Positions 1 to 12,542 of a stretch of 64,000 bases of DNA are shown here, piece after piece. Source of the DNA: Oxyruncus cristatus (taxonomy: Eukaryota; Chordata; Aves; Passeriformes; Cotingidae); the NCBI GenBank assembly GCA_013399855.1, contig VXAY01006704.1, positions 1 through 64,000 on the forward strand, read 5' to 3'. The position numbers were made by a program, and so were the translations under genes. The stretch's first letter is position 1; each line of letters opens with the position of its first letter. The notes beneath the pieces were generated by a model. It was not told where the DNA came from. It made no database searches and saw only the letters and a program-made list of their open reading frames with translations.

Positions 1-341
1 CTGCAACTCCCTGACAGGAGTTGGGAGCCGGGGGTGGGGGGTCGGGCTCTGCTCCCAGGGAACAAGGGACAGGAGGAGAGGGAACGGCCTCAAGCTGTGC
101 CAGGGGAGGGTCAGGTTGGACATCAAGAGGAATTTCTTCCTGGAAAGGATTGTTAAACACTGGAATGGGCTGCCCAGGGAGGTGGTGGAGTCCCCACCCC
201 TGGAGGTGTCCAAAGAAGGTCTGGACATAGCATTCAGTGCTCTGGGCTGGGGGACAAGGTGGGCATTGGGCACAGGGTGGACTCGATGCTGTTGGAGGAC
301 TTGTCCAACCCCAGTGATCCTGTGGTTCTCCAGGGGCATTT
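1..341 (+). mobile_element. CR1 LINE 3' fragment, cut by the window edge
   Basis: This is the 3' end of a CR1 non-LTR retrotransposon read on the plus strand. It has the degraded end of the reverse-transcriptase frame (CAGGTTGGACATCAAGAGG, AATTTCTTCCTGGAAAGG), then GGGCTGCCCAGGGAGGTGGT and the tail GTCCAACCCCAGTGATCCTGTGGTTCT. Its wording (gtggtggagtcccc, followed by an 'aggtgtccaaag' segment) resembles the CR1 group seen again at 24.55 kb rather than the commonest group here. It starts at or before base 1, so its true 5' truncation point is not visible. The open frames across it are shadows without an intact domain. Confidence 0.85.
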
Positions 342-2343
342 CCTGAGGCTGGAGTTACATTGTGCATTGGGCACACGTTGGGTTTATGAGCTAAAAGCTG
401 ACAGAGCTGTAGGAATCCAGCCAGTGTGTTTTTCTTGGGAAGGATAGACCATAATGTACAGAAAACCCCACTTGTTGGTCAGCTCTTCGAAATTCCTTCT
501 CTCTTCTGCGCTTTCTGAAAACTTCTTTTGTGTACTTTGCCGTGACCTTTCTCTCCGAGTCACCTCATTCCCACCTCTCTCCAGCCATGTTTTTCCCTGG
601 GCTGTTCTACTTTCCAGTCACCATTTTCTCAGACTTGCCGGCCCTGATCTCTGCTCGTATCCAGCCCACCCACCTACAAACCAAACTGCCTCTGGGACCA
701 CCTGCTGCCCTCACAGCAGCTTCCTTGCAGACAGACAGTCCTCGGGGGAGCACCAGCGACCCTCCCAAAATGCTGGGAGGAATATCAAATTCTCGTGCTC
801 TCTGTTACGAAAGAGCCTCCTAATAGAAGGAGAAATAAACACTTCTCTCGCAGGCAATGCATTCATTATTTGTTCCTTCTAGGGGTTCCTTCTCCTCATA
901 CCTGCCTTTGGGGCACATAAATCATTAGCTTAACTTGATATGTGTATTTTCTGGTCTTCTGTTCTCAGGGCAGTGAACATGTTGGCTTTTGTCCATCAGC
1001 CTCCCCACGGCAGCACAGTTCTTTCGTTACCACTCTCCTGAATGCAGCATTTGTGCATTTGTTCACATATTAGATTATGGTAATGTTCAAAATACTCTTT
1101 TAACCTCATTTGAGCCAGGACTCAGAAGAATAGTCTGATTTATCTGCTTCATGGGTGGTACTTCAGGCAGTTGATTAGCCCAAGCACAAACTACATTATT
1201 TACCTCGACTGTCTCTTTGTGTTTGCCAACAACATTTAATGTTTCAGATTGAAGTTGGCCAGAGGAAAGGCAGGATGTGCTCAGTGGCTTTTTATCCTCT
1301 AATAGGGCATTCCAGGTTTGCACCTTAATAGAAAATCTTGTTCCAGTCCTAAACCTGAGAGTACTGGACATAGAATTGAGTCTACAGCTGACGTGGTACA
1401 ACAAAAAATGAAGATGTGGTACCAACCTTGACAACTGTTCTACTCTGACCAGTTGGAAATAGGTAGAAATAGAGAAGCTGTGATTTAGCAGAAGAAACCA
1501 AAGCTGTTCTGGATGTCAGGAGCACCCTGAGGTCACCTTGCCTCCCAGGCTCCTACAGGCAACCAGCAGCCTGAAAGTGTGAGATGTAATTCACTGTCCC
1601 AATGAAAGTCAAAAAAAAGCAAATCAGGACTAGATTTAGCAAAATTATGTGAAATTTTCCTCACATTTTTGCTTTTATCAATGTTAAGTAAAACAGGAGT
1701 TCTGTACAAAAAAAAACCCAGTATCTTTTTTCTTATAGTGAAGTGCAGATAAGTATTTGGGAAAAGACTTTGTTACATGGTAATAAAGTGAACTTGAGAT
1801 CTACTGATGTAATGGGAACTGAACTGAACTGGAACTGGAACTCTGATCTGTCAGCATCAAAGTTTCCTTTACAATCCATCTTGTGAAAGAGGAGTTCCCA
1901 TGACTCTCATCCAGATTTAACCCTTTAAAAAAAAAGCTGCAGGATGCAGATTTCTTCCTGTGTGACTTGATGCTCTAAATCCAAGCTTTTAGGTGTCTAC
2001 TTCTGACTGCTTCCTTTAAAAATGTTCCTTGCTTTTGTGCAGCCGAAGAGCTCCCATCCTTCTGACGAGTTTGCTTCAAGCAGCTTAGCCAGAACAGCTC
2101 TCAGAAGTTCCAGTGCTCAGTAACAATGTTTTAACGTGGATAATAAAAAGGTCAGACTCCATTTCTTTTAATCCCCGAGACTGAACTTCTCGGAAATGGG
2201 CAGGAAATAGTGCATTGCACCAGAAGAGAGCAAACAGCTGAAGTGGATGATGCTGCACTGCCACCCAGGAGCACGGGGTTGGATTGATGCTTCGCAGGGA
2301 CTTCTTGTGCAACCCTGGCTGAGCAGCTTCAAACAGCAATATC
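342..2343. other. Unique non-coding DNA
   Basis: I see no gene here. The stretch has ordinary base composition, short A/T runs and a small direct repeat at about 1807-1833 built from GAACT-type units (gaactgaactgaactgg, then aactggaact). The open frames at 454-882 and 1087-1434 (minus) have no recognisable domain or flanking splice signals. Confidence 0.6.
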
Positions 2344-2384
2344 TGTTGTTGTTGTTATTATTATTATTATTATTATATATTATT
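2344..2384. repeat. Compound microsatellite (TTG)n(TTA)n
   Basis: About four TTG units run directly into about seven TTA units and end in an imperfect TATATATTATTG. It lies immediately beside the 5' end of the CR1 copy at 2.39 kb. Confidence 0.9.
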
Positions 2385-2389
2385 GAGGT

Positions 2390-2769
2390 CACTTGCTTTG
2401 TTCTGCCTGGAGAAGAGGTGACTGAGGGGAGACCTCACAGTGGCCACAACTTCCTCACTAGGGACAGCTCCGATCTCTGCTCCCCATGAGCAGGGACAGG
2501 ACCCAGGGAATGGCTGGAGCTGTGTCAGGGCAGGGTCAGGTTGGATCTCAGGGAAAGGTTCTTCCCCCAGAGGGTGGTTGGCACTGACCAGGCTCCCCAG
2601 GGCAGTGGGCACAGCCCCAAGGCTGCCAGAGCTCCAGGAGGGTTTGGACAAGGCTCTGAGGGACAGGGTGGGATTGTTGGGGTGTCTGTGAAGGGCCAGG
2701 AGTTGGACTGGATGATCGTTGTGGGTCCTTTCCAGCTCAGGATGTTCTATGATTCCATAATTCTATGAC
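2390..2769 (+). mobile_element. CR1 LINE 3' fragment (young-looking family, copy C)
   Basis: Plus-strand CR1. It opens with a 'ttctgcctggagaagaggtgactgagggg' type segment, continues through CAGGTTGGATCTCAGGG, and ends GGATGATCGTTGTGGGTCC and ATGATTCCATAATTCTATGA. Positions 2580-2702 match the reverse complement of the copies at 15.1 and 63.0 kb with one difference (base 2691), which suggests a recently active or homogenised family. Its final ~55 bp differ more from the other two copies. The element is 5'-truncated and has no intact ORF. Confidence 0.92.
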
Positions 2770-5700
2770 TCCCTTCACCAAGCAGTTTTATACTTCTCTC
2801 CCTGACAAAAGTGCTTTGGGAACAGAAAGGTGGTGATTTAGGGGTAGGTGGACCATTTTTTTGCTCCTGCAATTCAGTGGTGAAATAACTATACTTTATT
2901 CAAGATAACCATAAAAAGCAGTGAAATTCATTGTGGAAAGGAACAATTTTGTTGTAACAATAGCAACAGTCTCCTCAGTGACAGGCACTGTGCCAGAGAG
3001 CCATAGCAGTGCTTGGAGAGCACAGCCAACACAATTCATCCCACTTCTGAGGAACCTTCAAAAAGCTTCACATTAGGTTTGATATGTTGAGTGTGGCCCC
3101 AAACCCAAGGCCTCTGTACAACTGCTGACTTCATTATTTGGCATCCCCCCGGTGTCTGACTGCAGTCTCCCAGAAGAAGTTAACTGGGTGCCTTGGCTCG
3201 AGCTCCTTCCCATCCGTGACGCTCCTGTCTCCTTCTCTCAGCTCTCACTTGCACTATCTGAGTCTCCCAGGAGTTCAAAAGCAGGGGAGAAATAAAGGGA
3301 GACAGAGCAGGGAAGTCCTTTTCAATTTAGAAACCATCTGGGCACCACAAGCTCTATCAGAAAAAGATCCAAATAAGATCCATGAGAAGGGAATCTTCAC
3401 ACTGACGTAAACAGTTGAATATCCATGTGTAGTTTGTCACTTGAACTGAAGAAGCTTCTGGATTAATCTGCACTCAGAGCTTGCCAAGGCCATGGGGGAA
3501 AGGAAAGCTTGGGAAAAAGCTGGTTTGAGTTTGTTTGCTAACAGCACTTCAGAAATAATGGGCTGTGAGTGATGCAGGAGGTTTGACCAGGGCTGTGGAC
3601 AATCACTCCTCTGATGTGTAGAGTCTTGATGTGCTCTAGGTCAGGCTAACATGGAGCCAAGATGAAATGGGAAAAGTGCTGAATGTGCTTTAGTGCCCCC
3701 CCCAAAACTCCTCTGGGTTAACTGGGTTAATTAAATTCTCATTTGAAGGCACTTTGTCTGACTGGGACTTTGAGTCATAACAACAGAACTGGCCTGTCGT
3801 AAAAGTGCTTATAAACTTGTCAGGTACCACAGAATAAAATTTGTTGGAGTTTCTGGACAACAAAAGTCAGCTTCGAAAATGCAGGAAAACACCCCACCCC
3901 CAAAATGATTAAAGTTTAATACCTCACTATAGGTTTTATAATCTTCTTTTCTTGGTTTTTAAATATAAACCCAACATACTAAATGAATCCAGCACAGCAC
4001 TTGACATTTTAACAAACTGATTGACTTAACACGCTCAGGCTTCTTCAGGCTGCAAATTCCAAACATTAATTAGGATTTGTACTTTCCTTTCTAATTGCCA
4101 GTAGGAAGAGCACGAAATTTATTTAATGTTTTGAACAAACAGTAAGGAGAGATCAGGGCAGAAAGGCAGATTTGCTCATTCATTTCTGGAAAGAGAAAAA
4201 TAATCAGACAGGTTTGGCTCTGGCAGCAAAACTCGTGGAAGAGAATTCAAATTTATAGTGCAGTTTGGTTGCCTTCAGGAACACTCAGGCAACTGTCCAC
4301 ACGTGGTTCTGAACGGGAATGCAGAAGAAATCTTGCCTAAAAATAACTTAGTTTTGTTTCAAGAGCTTTAAGCCTGGTCAGTGTGTGGCTTCAGAAGGCC
4401 ACAAAGGGATGGGAATGGGATGGGGCAGCAGCAGAGGCAGGCTGGGGGAACACGAGACCTTCCAAAGTGTCCAGAGAAAACACATTATCAGACAGCACTG
4501 GAAACTTCTAAATCATAGGCAGAGCAAGTGGTTTCTCAGAAACTTTTCATAACACAGTGAACCACATTCTGTGTTTGTAATGGTGACATCTTCATTCTCC
4601 TTACCCTGGAAAGTTCTGCCTTTAAGGTTGGAGGAGTATGTTCAGTCAGATCTCCAGTGTGAGAACTAAGGATGGGAGTCTGATGTCTTTATTCATGTTC
4701 AGTAGTGTTTAATTAACCATCAAACCACCCCCTTGAAAAGACAAAACACATTCATGGAGTGCTACAGCATTAAGGAGAAGTATCAGCTTGTCCCAGAGGG
4801 TGGAAGATCACTAGGAACAATCTGAGCCAACATCTTCGAATAATCTGCTTTGGTTACAAATATCCTGCCTTTTGTGGCCTTCCTGTTTTGTTTTAGGAGT
4901 CATCTTTAAAACACCTAAATGTTCATTTTGGAGTTTTTAAGAATTCAAAGAGTTAATGAAGTGTTTTGCTCCAGGGGGAAATCCATGAGTGAATTACAGC
5001 ATCCTAGGCACGAGTTATTTGGGAGAACAGAAAAACACAGTGGGAATACTCACTGGCTGAGAATGCTGCTGCTGTCATCTCACATAATTTGTTAGTGTTT
5101 GGAGCCCTCAAAAAAGCATCAGGGAATTAAGCCCCTAAATTCCACCGGGACTTGGTTACGCTGCTTCCATGGGCTGTTTTGTAAACAAGCCCCATTAGAG
5201 TCACCTCTGCTCTTCAGCACAAGTTCACTGCTGAGGAAACCTCGTCTTGGACAGATGTGGGCTCTCAAGTTCTGCTCTGGCACAGCACGAGGGGTTGGTG
5301 TGTTGCCCTTAGTATATGAATTGTGTAGCAATATGTTATCAATATACAAACCCTGCAAGAATTTTGGGTTATTTCTCACCCCAACTAAGCAAAGCTACAC
5401 TGGGGTGCTCCTGGCACATCACTGAACCTCATGGCTTTCCCCCAGGGCCCAGCCCAGCAGTGACGCTGCAGCAAGAGCAGTCGGGGTGTCCTGCAGTCAT
5501 CCTGGGAAGCTGCGTGACCTCCTCCCTGAGGGGAGTAACTCAGCAACCCTACGAGAGAGACCCAGGAGACTCCATGGCCTGTCCCATTCTTGAACAAAGA
5601 CATCTCACAGCCTGGGCCTGGGTCGCCTTGAAGGCTGGGAGCAGCCCAGCAGACCCGGCTCTGCTCCACTGATGAGCTCTGACTCTGGAGCCCAGGGAGC

Positions 5701-7712
5701 CGAGTGCTGTGGTGTCAGGTCAGCAGCACTCAGGGGAGCAGACATCAGCTGCTCTCTACTTTTGGCTCCTTTCAGCTCCACCCACCAGCTTGAGAAGGTC
5801 TCACCAGAGCCATATCCCCCTCAGATTCACCAAGGACCAGCCCAGCAAAAGAGAAGAGAGGAAAAAAACCCCCAAAAAGCAGGGAAATAAAGAGGAAGAA
5901 ATGTGCATGTGAACTTTGAGGGTGTGGGAACCCTGAAGGCACTAATGTGCTGACCAGCCTCACCTGGGGTCTCCACCCTGCCCATGGGTTTAGGAGGTGA
6001 TTTAAGCTCAGTCCTGGGAGTGGGCTCTTAGTCTAAGCTGTGCTGTAGGATTGCTGGTCTTTGTCTCAGCTTTGATTTGGACCCTGACCCATGAATTGAC
6101 TTCTTGGCTTGGCATCAAATCTTCCTTGTCCCAGTGGACCTGTCTGTGATCACTGGGCTGTGGGTGACCCTGTCCACCCCCACTGACCCTAAAGCTGCCT
6201 TGTCCTGCTCCTGCCTTTAAACCTGATTCCTCACTTTGCCCGAATACTTTAAATCAGGCTTTAAAGCTGATTCCTCACTATGGATTTGTGGTGACTGGGA
6301 CTCCTGATCGAACCTGGTCTGTCCTGCTCACTGTGCTCAGGACTGGGGAGGTTCCTGCTCTTCCTGCCTCAGGATCGCTCCTGGCTCCCCGTCCCTTTGG
6401 AAGCAGCAGCGCTGTGCCCTGACAGAGAGGACTACAAAAGCATTTGGATACCTCTGCCAAGAGCTTGTTGGACACAAACAGAGTCTCCACTACAAGTTTG
6501 TTTGCAGTAGGAGGGAACCAGCCTCAATATCCCAGGTGATTCCTCCCCGTGGATGCACGTGAGGAGAATGCAGATGTACTGAAGGTAAACCCTGAATTTC
6601 CTGAAATATTCTGGAGAAATGCCCAGTGAAGCGAGGGGACTGTCCTTTAGAAGTGTGATTGATGAATTCTTGTGAGATTATGGAGTATTTGGGAGCTACC
6701 CCTCTGGATTGCTCGGAAAGCAAAACCTCTGGCAAGTGCATTGGTGGCAGCTGTTTTTCCCGTTAACCTCAGTGAGGCTTCTAAGCTGATTAAACCAGGC
6801 TTTGGGTGAGGTGTGTCATGTCTCAACACGGGCAGGATGAAGTGTTTCATGAGTTTCAGGAGCCAGAGCAGACTTTTAGTTACATCATTAGTGCTCTGGT
6901 TACGCTTGAAAGCAGCTCTGCCTCCTGCTCCTTGCTCCTGCCAGCTCTGTCCTTGAAGTCATTGCTGGTCGTGGGTCCTGTGGCCCAAGTTCCAGAAGGG
7001 ACTAGGGATGCAGAATTAAGGGCTGTTATTCTCTATCTACATTTCATGGAAAGACTTTGATGTTTCAGGGTTAAGAATGGGAGGGGGGAAAAAAAGCTGC
7101 AAGCAGGGAGTTTTCACCTCCACTAATTCAGGGAACACTGGGGACAGGCTGTGTTTTACATCTCATTCCCTTCAATATCTTGAAAAAAGTTCCTTTCCAG
7201 GGAAAATGATCTGTTAGTTTGTTTGTTTGTTTGTTTTCTTCTAAAAGTGTCCTCACATTAGACAGTGCAATCAAGATCCGATTTCCTTTTGTAGCCACAA
7301 GGCAACGTCTCATCCTCATCCCCTCATTCACCCAAATATCATCTGCAAGGGGAAAAAAACAAGCTGAAGGAAAGGAAAAATTCCTTACTTTTCCACTGTG
7401 GAGTAGCCTCCTGTTTCAGGCATTGCCCTGAGGAGGGAGAGTTCTGCTGTTCAGACTGCTGCAGTGAAATGAAAAATAAAGATAAATACAATCTGGGAAC
7501 AGAAGTGACATTCAGGTCACTAAGTTTTCTCCTCTCCCTACAGAATAGCTCAAGTCTTCACTGTTTAGCACAGAGGAAGGAAGGAGACAAACAGCAGATT
7601 AGAAATGAAAAAAAAACATGATGTGTTGTCTTCCCCCCAAAAAGAATAATTATTGTAGATAAGGTGCTTGGCAGAAAGACCACGCATGGCCCAATCTAGG
7701 GAGCCTGTCATT
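2770..7712. other. Unique non-coding DNA
   Basis: No gene or known transposable element recognised in about 4.9 kb. Contents are mixed AT-rich sequence, short homopolymers and a (GTTT)5 run at 7217-7236. Frames such as 5099-5425 and 5316-5672 overlap each other on both strands, have no recognisable domain, and look like chance ORFs. Confidence 0.55.
7217..7236 (+). repeat. (GTTT)5 microsatellite
   Basis: Five GTTT units follow CTGTTA; the run then decays into TTTTCTT. Confidence 0.9.
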
Positions 7713-7734
7713 ATTTGGGAGTTAACTCCCAAAT
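7713..7734. repeat. Perfect 22-bp palindrome
   Basis: The half-site ATTTGGGAGTT is followed immediately by its reverse complement AACTCCCAAAT with no spacer. The centre is GTTAAC. It could extrude a cruciform or bind a dimeric factor, but nothing around it shows a role. Confidence 0.9.
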
Positions 7735-9540
7735 GCTATTTAAAAATATTACCCCCTAGTAAATTAGGAGTAAAGACCAGTTAGCCCAGTGCTGAAGGCC
7801 ACTTAGTGACACACTGTTGGCCTGTGGGAGAGTCACAGGGCTCTCTGTGCAAGAAATCCATTTCTGCTAAATGGTGTTTCATACAGAATGGGTTGTTTTT
7901 GCCAAACTGGACTGGGTTTCAGAATCACAACCAAATGAAAATGAAAGATCCCAGAGTTATGGGCCGGCACCCCTTTCTCTATGAGTATTTTGCACATAAT
8001 TAACGTGGACACTTTACTTAGAAAATGGAGCGAAACCAACAGTTCATTTCAAACAGGCCACCAAAGAGTTGTTGGCTCTTCTCAACGTTCGTTCATGTGT
8101 TGTTTGCCTGTAACAAATTCACTGAGAACGTGCCTGATTTTGTTAATGCTTCTGCTTTGTTGTGTTTACAGAGCTCTCTAGTTGGACAGGAAAGATTCAT
8201 ATGAGGTCAAATGGACATATTTCTCTTTTTGTGAAAAAGTTGGGGGCTGATTTTTCTGCTTGTTAATCACTTAGAATGAAGAGAGATTTTTCTGGTCCAG
8301 GAGTGTATCACAAGCACTCTGTATTTGTGATGGGAAAGGCAGGTTCAAAACTCATTAGTGTGTTTTGAGGCCTGAGACTGGCTTAAAGTTAGAGATTTCA
8401 CCAGGATTATTCCTGATTTATCCTGCTCTTTCTGAGGGAAGAATCGGGATTGTTGATGATGTTCAGCTACATAGAGACCCATGGAGGGAGAGCGAGGCAT
8501 GAATATACATTTACAGGAAGGTGGAAGCAAATATTCTCTTATACACTTGTGATATATACTTAGATCCTCACCTGCCAGTGCATCAAACCCCTTGTCAGTC
8601 AGCACAAATAACCCTAAAATGAGATTATAAGACTCTGAAATCTTTTATCCAAGAAACGAGAAGCTGAAGGAATTCTTTGCTGGAAGCCTCGTAATCCCCG
8701 GAGTGATTTGCATTGTGTGTATTTCCCCACAATCACTTTCATATGAGTATTGGAATGCTTCATAAAATCCCTTTATTTGCGTTTGGGGACGTTCCAAAAC
8801 CCTTCCAGAAAGCCTACAGTTTCCGGGATTTTTTTTTTTTCCTGGGATTATTTTGACTTCAAGTGGAACGTGCCTCGCTTTACTCCAGGCAGAAGAGAAG
8901 TAAAGTCAGCGTGTTCCTGAGGAACCTGAGCCTGTGTGGGTAAACACGGCACTTCCACTGGGAACTCCGTGCTGGAGGAGGCTCTGAGGGTGTGTTTGTG
9001 CTCAGGAGAGGCCCCCTTGTCGCTCAGGTCAGCAAATCATTATCGTGATATGGAAAAATTAATAAAGCACGAGGAAAGGAGTTTAGGGAGGAAGGAATTT
9101 TTTGCCTGAGGGCGGCTCAGGGGCCGGTTGTTTTCCTGCAAACAAATATGTCCTTGTCAGAGCTGGGTTACAAAATGGAAAAAATAATGGGAAAGGGGAA
9201 AAATGTGTGGGAGGACTAACATACAGCTGAAAGTTTCAGTGATGATGAAAAGTTTAGGACAACGTATGTGGTAGTCAGGGAAGGCTTGTCCTTGAGCGCC
9301 AAGAGCCAGCGAGGAAAGACTTCCCTGGGAGGTGACGTGGATCCAGTGTCTTTAAGCCAAGTAACAAAGCTCTTGTTTCACCAAAGTCTGCCCTCTAGAA
9401 CAGGATGACATCAGGGCTGAGCCCCAGTCAGTGAGCAGGGAGGAGGGGATGGATTTTTGGGTAAAGCTCCATGTTCTAGAGGAGAAGTTTTCCTTTGAGA
9501 AGACACTTCAGCAAGGGGCGTGAATATTGATTTGTTGGAG
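7735..9540. other. Unique non-coding DNA
   Basis: No gene recognised. A T10 run lies near 8831. Around 9010-9200 the sequence is AT-rich with clustered motifs (ATTATCGTGATATGG, ATTAATAAAGCACGAGG) and could be a conserved non-coding element, but I cannot test conservation. Confidence 0.45.
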
Positions 9541-9982
9541 TGAGTGCAGGGGAGGCACCAAGATGATCAGAGGGATGGAGCAGCTCTAACGTGAGGAAAT
9601 TGGGATTGTTCAGCCTGGAAAACAGGAGGTTTTGGGGTGACCTGACTGAGGCCTTTTCGTACCTGAAGGAGCCACTAAGAAAGATGGAGAGAGACTATTT
9701 CCAAGGGCCTGGAGCGACAGGACAAGGGGGAATGGCTTCCCACTGACAGAAGATGGGGTTAGATGGGATATTAGGGAGAAATTCTTGGCTGTGAGGGTGG
9801 GGAGGCCCTGGCACAGGTTGCCCAGAGAGGCTGTGGCTGCCCCATCCCTGCAAGTGTCCAAGGGCAGGTTGGACAGGGCTTGGAGCAACCTGGGCTGGTG
9901 GAAGGTGTCTCTGGCAGGGAGGTTGAAATTAGATGATCTTTAAGTTCCCTTCCAATCCAAACCGTTGTGTGATTCTATAATC
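9541..9982 (+). mobile_element. CR1 LINE 3' fragment
   Basis: Plus-strand CR1 that enters at a GGGGAGGCACCAAGATGATC segment. It carries TTGTTCAGCCTGGAAAACAG, GGACAAGGGGGAATGGCTTC, GGCACAGGTTGCCCAGAGAG, CCAAGGGCAGGTTGGACAGG and ends TGTGTGATTCTATAATC. It belongs to the commonest CR1 group in this window. It is 5'-truncated, with the coding part reduced to the last non-open stretch. Confidence 0.92.
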
Positions 9983-12542
9983 TAGAGAGGGTTTTTTTCA
10001 GCTGCAACCCGCCAAAATAGTCATTAACTATTTAGCCAGAAATCCTTAATAGCTTTCATTTAAAAATGAGTATTCTTCAAGGTGAAAGCAGATGAAATTC
10101 TTTTTGTAAGTATCCTATTTCTCTGTTGAAAGACTGTAAACAGCTTTGCATACAGAAATGGCACTTGTTCACTGCAGCAAGGTCTGAAACTCATGGATGT
10201 TAAAACTTAGTAAGTGATGAGCACCAGCAGAGAGATATCCACAACTGGCTCCCCAGTGCCAATGCGTGGCCCTGCTTAATTCACTCAAGAGCTCTCTAAC
10301 ACTGTGCAAATTCCTTGAAGGGTAAAGTGGGAAGCATCTTCAAATCCTTCCTCACAGGAATAGCCAGGACAAATTATAAAAGCTTGATAAAAACGCTTTT
10401 CAGTCATATATTAAAAAATGGCAATTGAAACTTTCTGAAGGAGGTGGAAGTGTCTCTTTAAAATCTTGCTCCTGCAGAATTCCTTGGTCTCAAGAAAAAT
10501 GGGGAAAGGAAAGACAGACCTGAAGAAAAAACAAAAAAATCTCTTTCTTTATCAGTGGGTTGTTACAAGATAAATGTTGCCAACCTGTTCATATTTCACC
10601 TGAATGGCTGCAGTTTTCACCTCTTATCCCAAAACAGATGTAAGAGGATTTCAAAGCTTCAGTACTTGTAGCAGAGCTACCCTTTTTTCCTTTATCATAC
10701 ATCAAAATACCGAGTAAGCTCCTCTCTTTGTGGCTTTGGGGGTGAGGAAGGTCACTGAAAAGATATCACTGCAATTTTGCAGTTATCTGGAAATCTGAGA
10801 GTGTCGCATTTTCTATGGGCTCATAGTAATTGTTGACACTGCAGGGAGTAACTGAGCAAATCAAGTGTCTGTTCCCCCTCCCACAATGTTATATAGGATA
10901 TAGTGGGACTGGAAGGATTTTAGGGTGACCTTTGTGCTGCACTGAATCCTGGTGTTCACTTTACGTGGGGGGTTTGGCTACCACGGGTTGTGTCCCAATT
11001 TCTTTAAGGTTCTTTATCATATTTAACAACTTTGAGAAAGCTGTGATGCTGCAAAGCATTAAATCCAAGTGGTCCCCAGCTCAGAGCTGCTCATTTGGCA
11101 GCATAATTTTTAATGGGTAGTGATGAACTGCTGCCAAAGGGGAGTGGTTTGGTTATTTATTTCAATAGGACTGAGGAGCCCTTGGATCTCTGGCATCTTA
11201 CAGGTTATGTACCAAATCTCTGATATGAGGAACGGCTTTGATTTCATCCAGAGCCAACTGTTTGAGGCACAGCTGAGCTGTGTTAGTTCAAGAAAACTTC
11301 ATTGCAGTTCATGCACCATCAGAGGACAGGGAGACATGTGAAAGGTGGCTTTGAAGAAAAGCACAGAATAGGATTAAGAAGGTCTCATTTGGAAATATTT
11401 CACTGTATTACACGTCCTGACCTTTTGATTCCACTCGTGTAAGGATGAGATTTTCTGCTCTGGATCCATTGGGAATAGCCCAGCCTCCAGTGAAGGCTGA
11501 GGGAGAGGTACTGACCAAGAGCCAAATGGTCATCTCTGTGAGCAGCAGCACTTCCAGGGGCATCCCTGGGGATGGAGAGAGGCTGCTTTATAGAGAGACC
11601 TTCAGCTGCAGCCTCTGAACATTTCACTAGCCCTGGAATCTTCTTGGAACAAAGTGAGTGGGATGTAACTTGTTGTACTTCCCTGGTAGACTCAAGCTGA
11701 AACTGGCCATCTCAAGCTGAAACTAAAGATGTGGGGGAAACAAAACCAACTAACTTTGTTTGTCTTACTGAACCAACAGCATGAAGTCTGGCACGAGTAA
11801 GGGTTTCCTGGAGCTTCTTTCGCCAAGTTTAAAATCCTCTTCCTGAATGCACCATGTTTCCAGTGCCTTTCAGAGGGCATTCCTTCCTCCCAACCCTTTT
11901 AATAATATTTACCCAGAGGAAGCAGAGTGTTTGCCACAGAGTGCTCCTAATTCATGCCTGTATAAATCCCTGGAAGTCAGTGAAATTATTGTGTCAACAA
12001 AGAAAATGGTCTCTTTGCTATTTACAAGGCTGAGAGAAAATTGCCCACAAATAGGAGAGTGTATGAGAAAGATCAGGATGGGAACATTATACAAGAGTCC
12101 ACTTGGCAGATTGGTCCAATTTTTTATTCCCCAAGTTTCTTTCTAAGCACTACTTACCATGTTATTAATCCTGTTGTCTTTCTACATCTTCATTCGCTCC
12201 TCATTAGTCAATATTTATCTCGTTCTGTAATTCTCTGAAGGATGGGAAGGTGGGTTTTTTTCATAGATGTGGAAATCCTTAAAATTGTTCTGTTCGAAGT
12301 TCAGGATTTGGAGTATTTTAGGGCACCCACAAGGCCCACAGGGATTCTGCAAATGTGTGACAGGAGAAATGTGGCAGTTAAGCTGCCTTTCTGAAAATAC
12401 TTCCCAAACAGTATTGGGTGTGGCTGAAAGGTGTATTTCTTGCTCTTTTAAGCTAAAATTGGGCAGCCTCTGGAACCAGGTGCTGTAGTGAAGCTTCAGG
12501 TCTTTTTTTGAGATCAGCTTTTTGAATTACCAGTAACAGATA
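9983..12542. other. Unique non-coding DNA with a small duplication
   Basis: No gene recognised. A 14-bp direct repeat CTCAAGCTGAAACT occurs at 11691-11704 and 11711-11724. The rest is AT-rich unique sequence. Open frames such as 11847-12146 have no identifiable domain. Confidence 0.5.
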
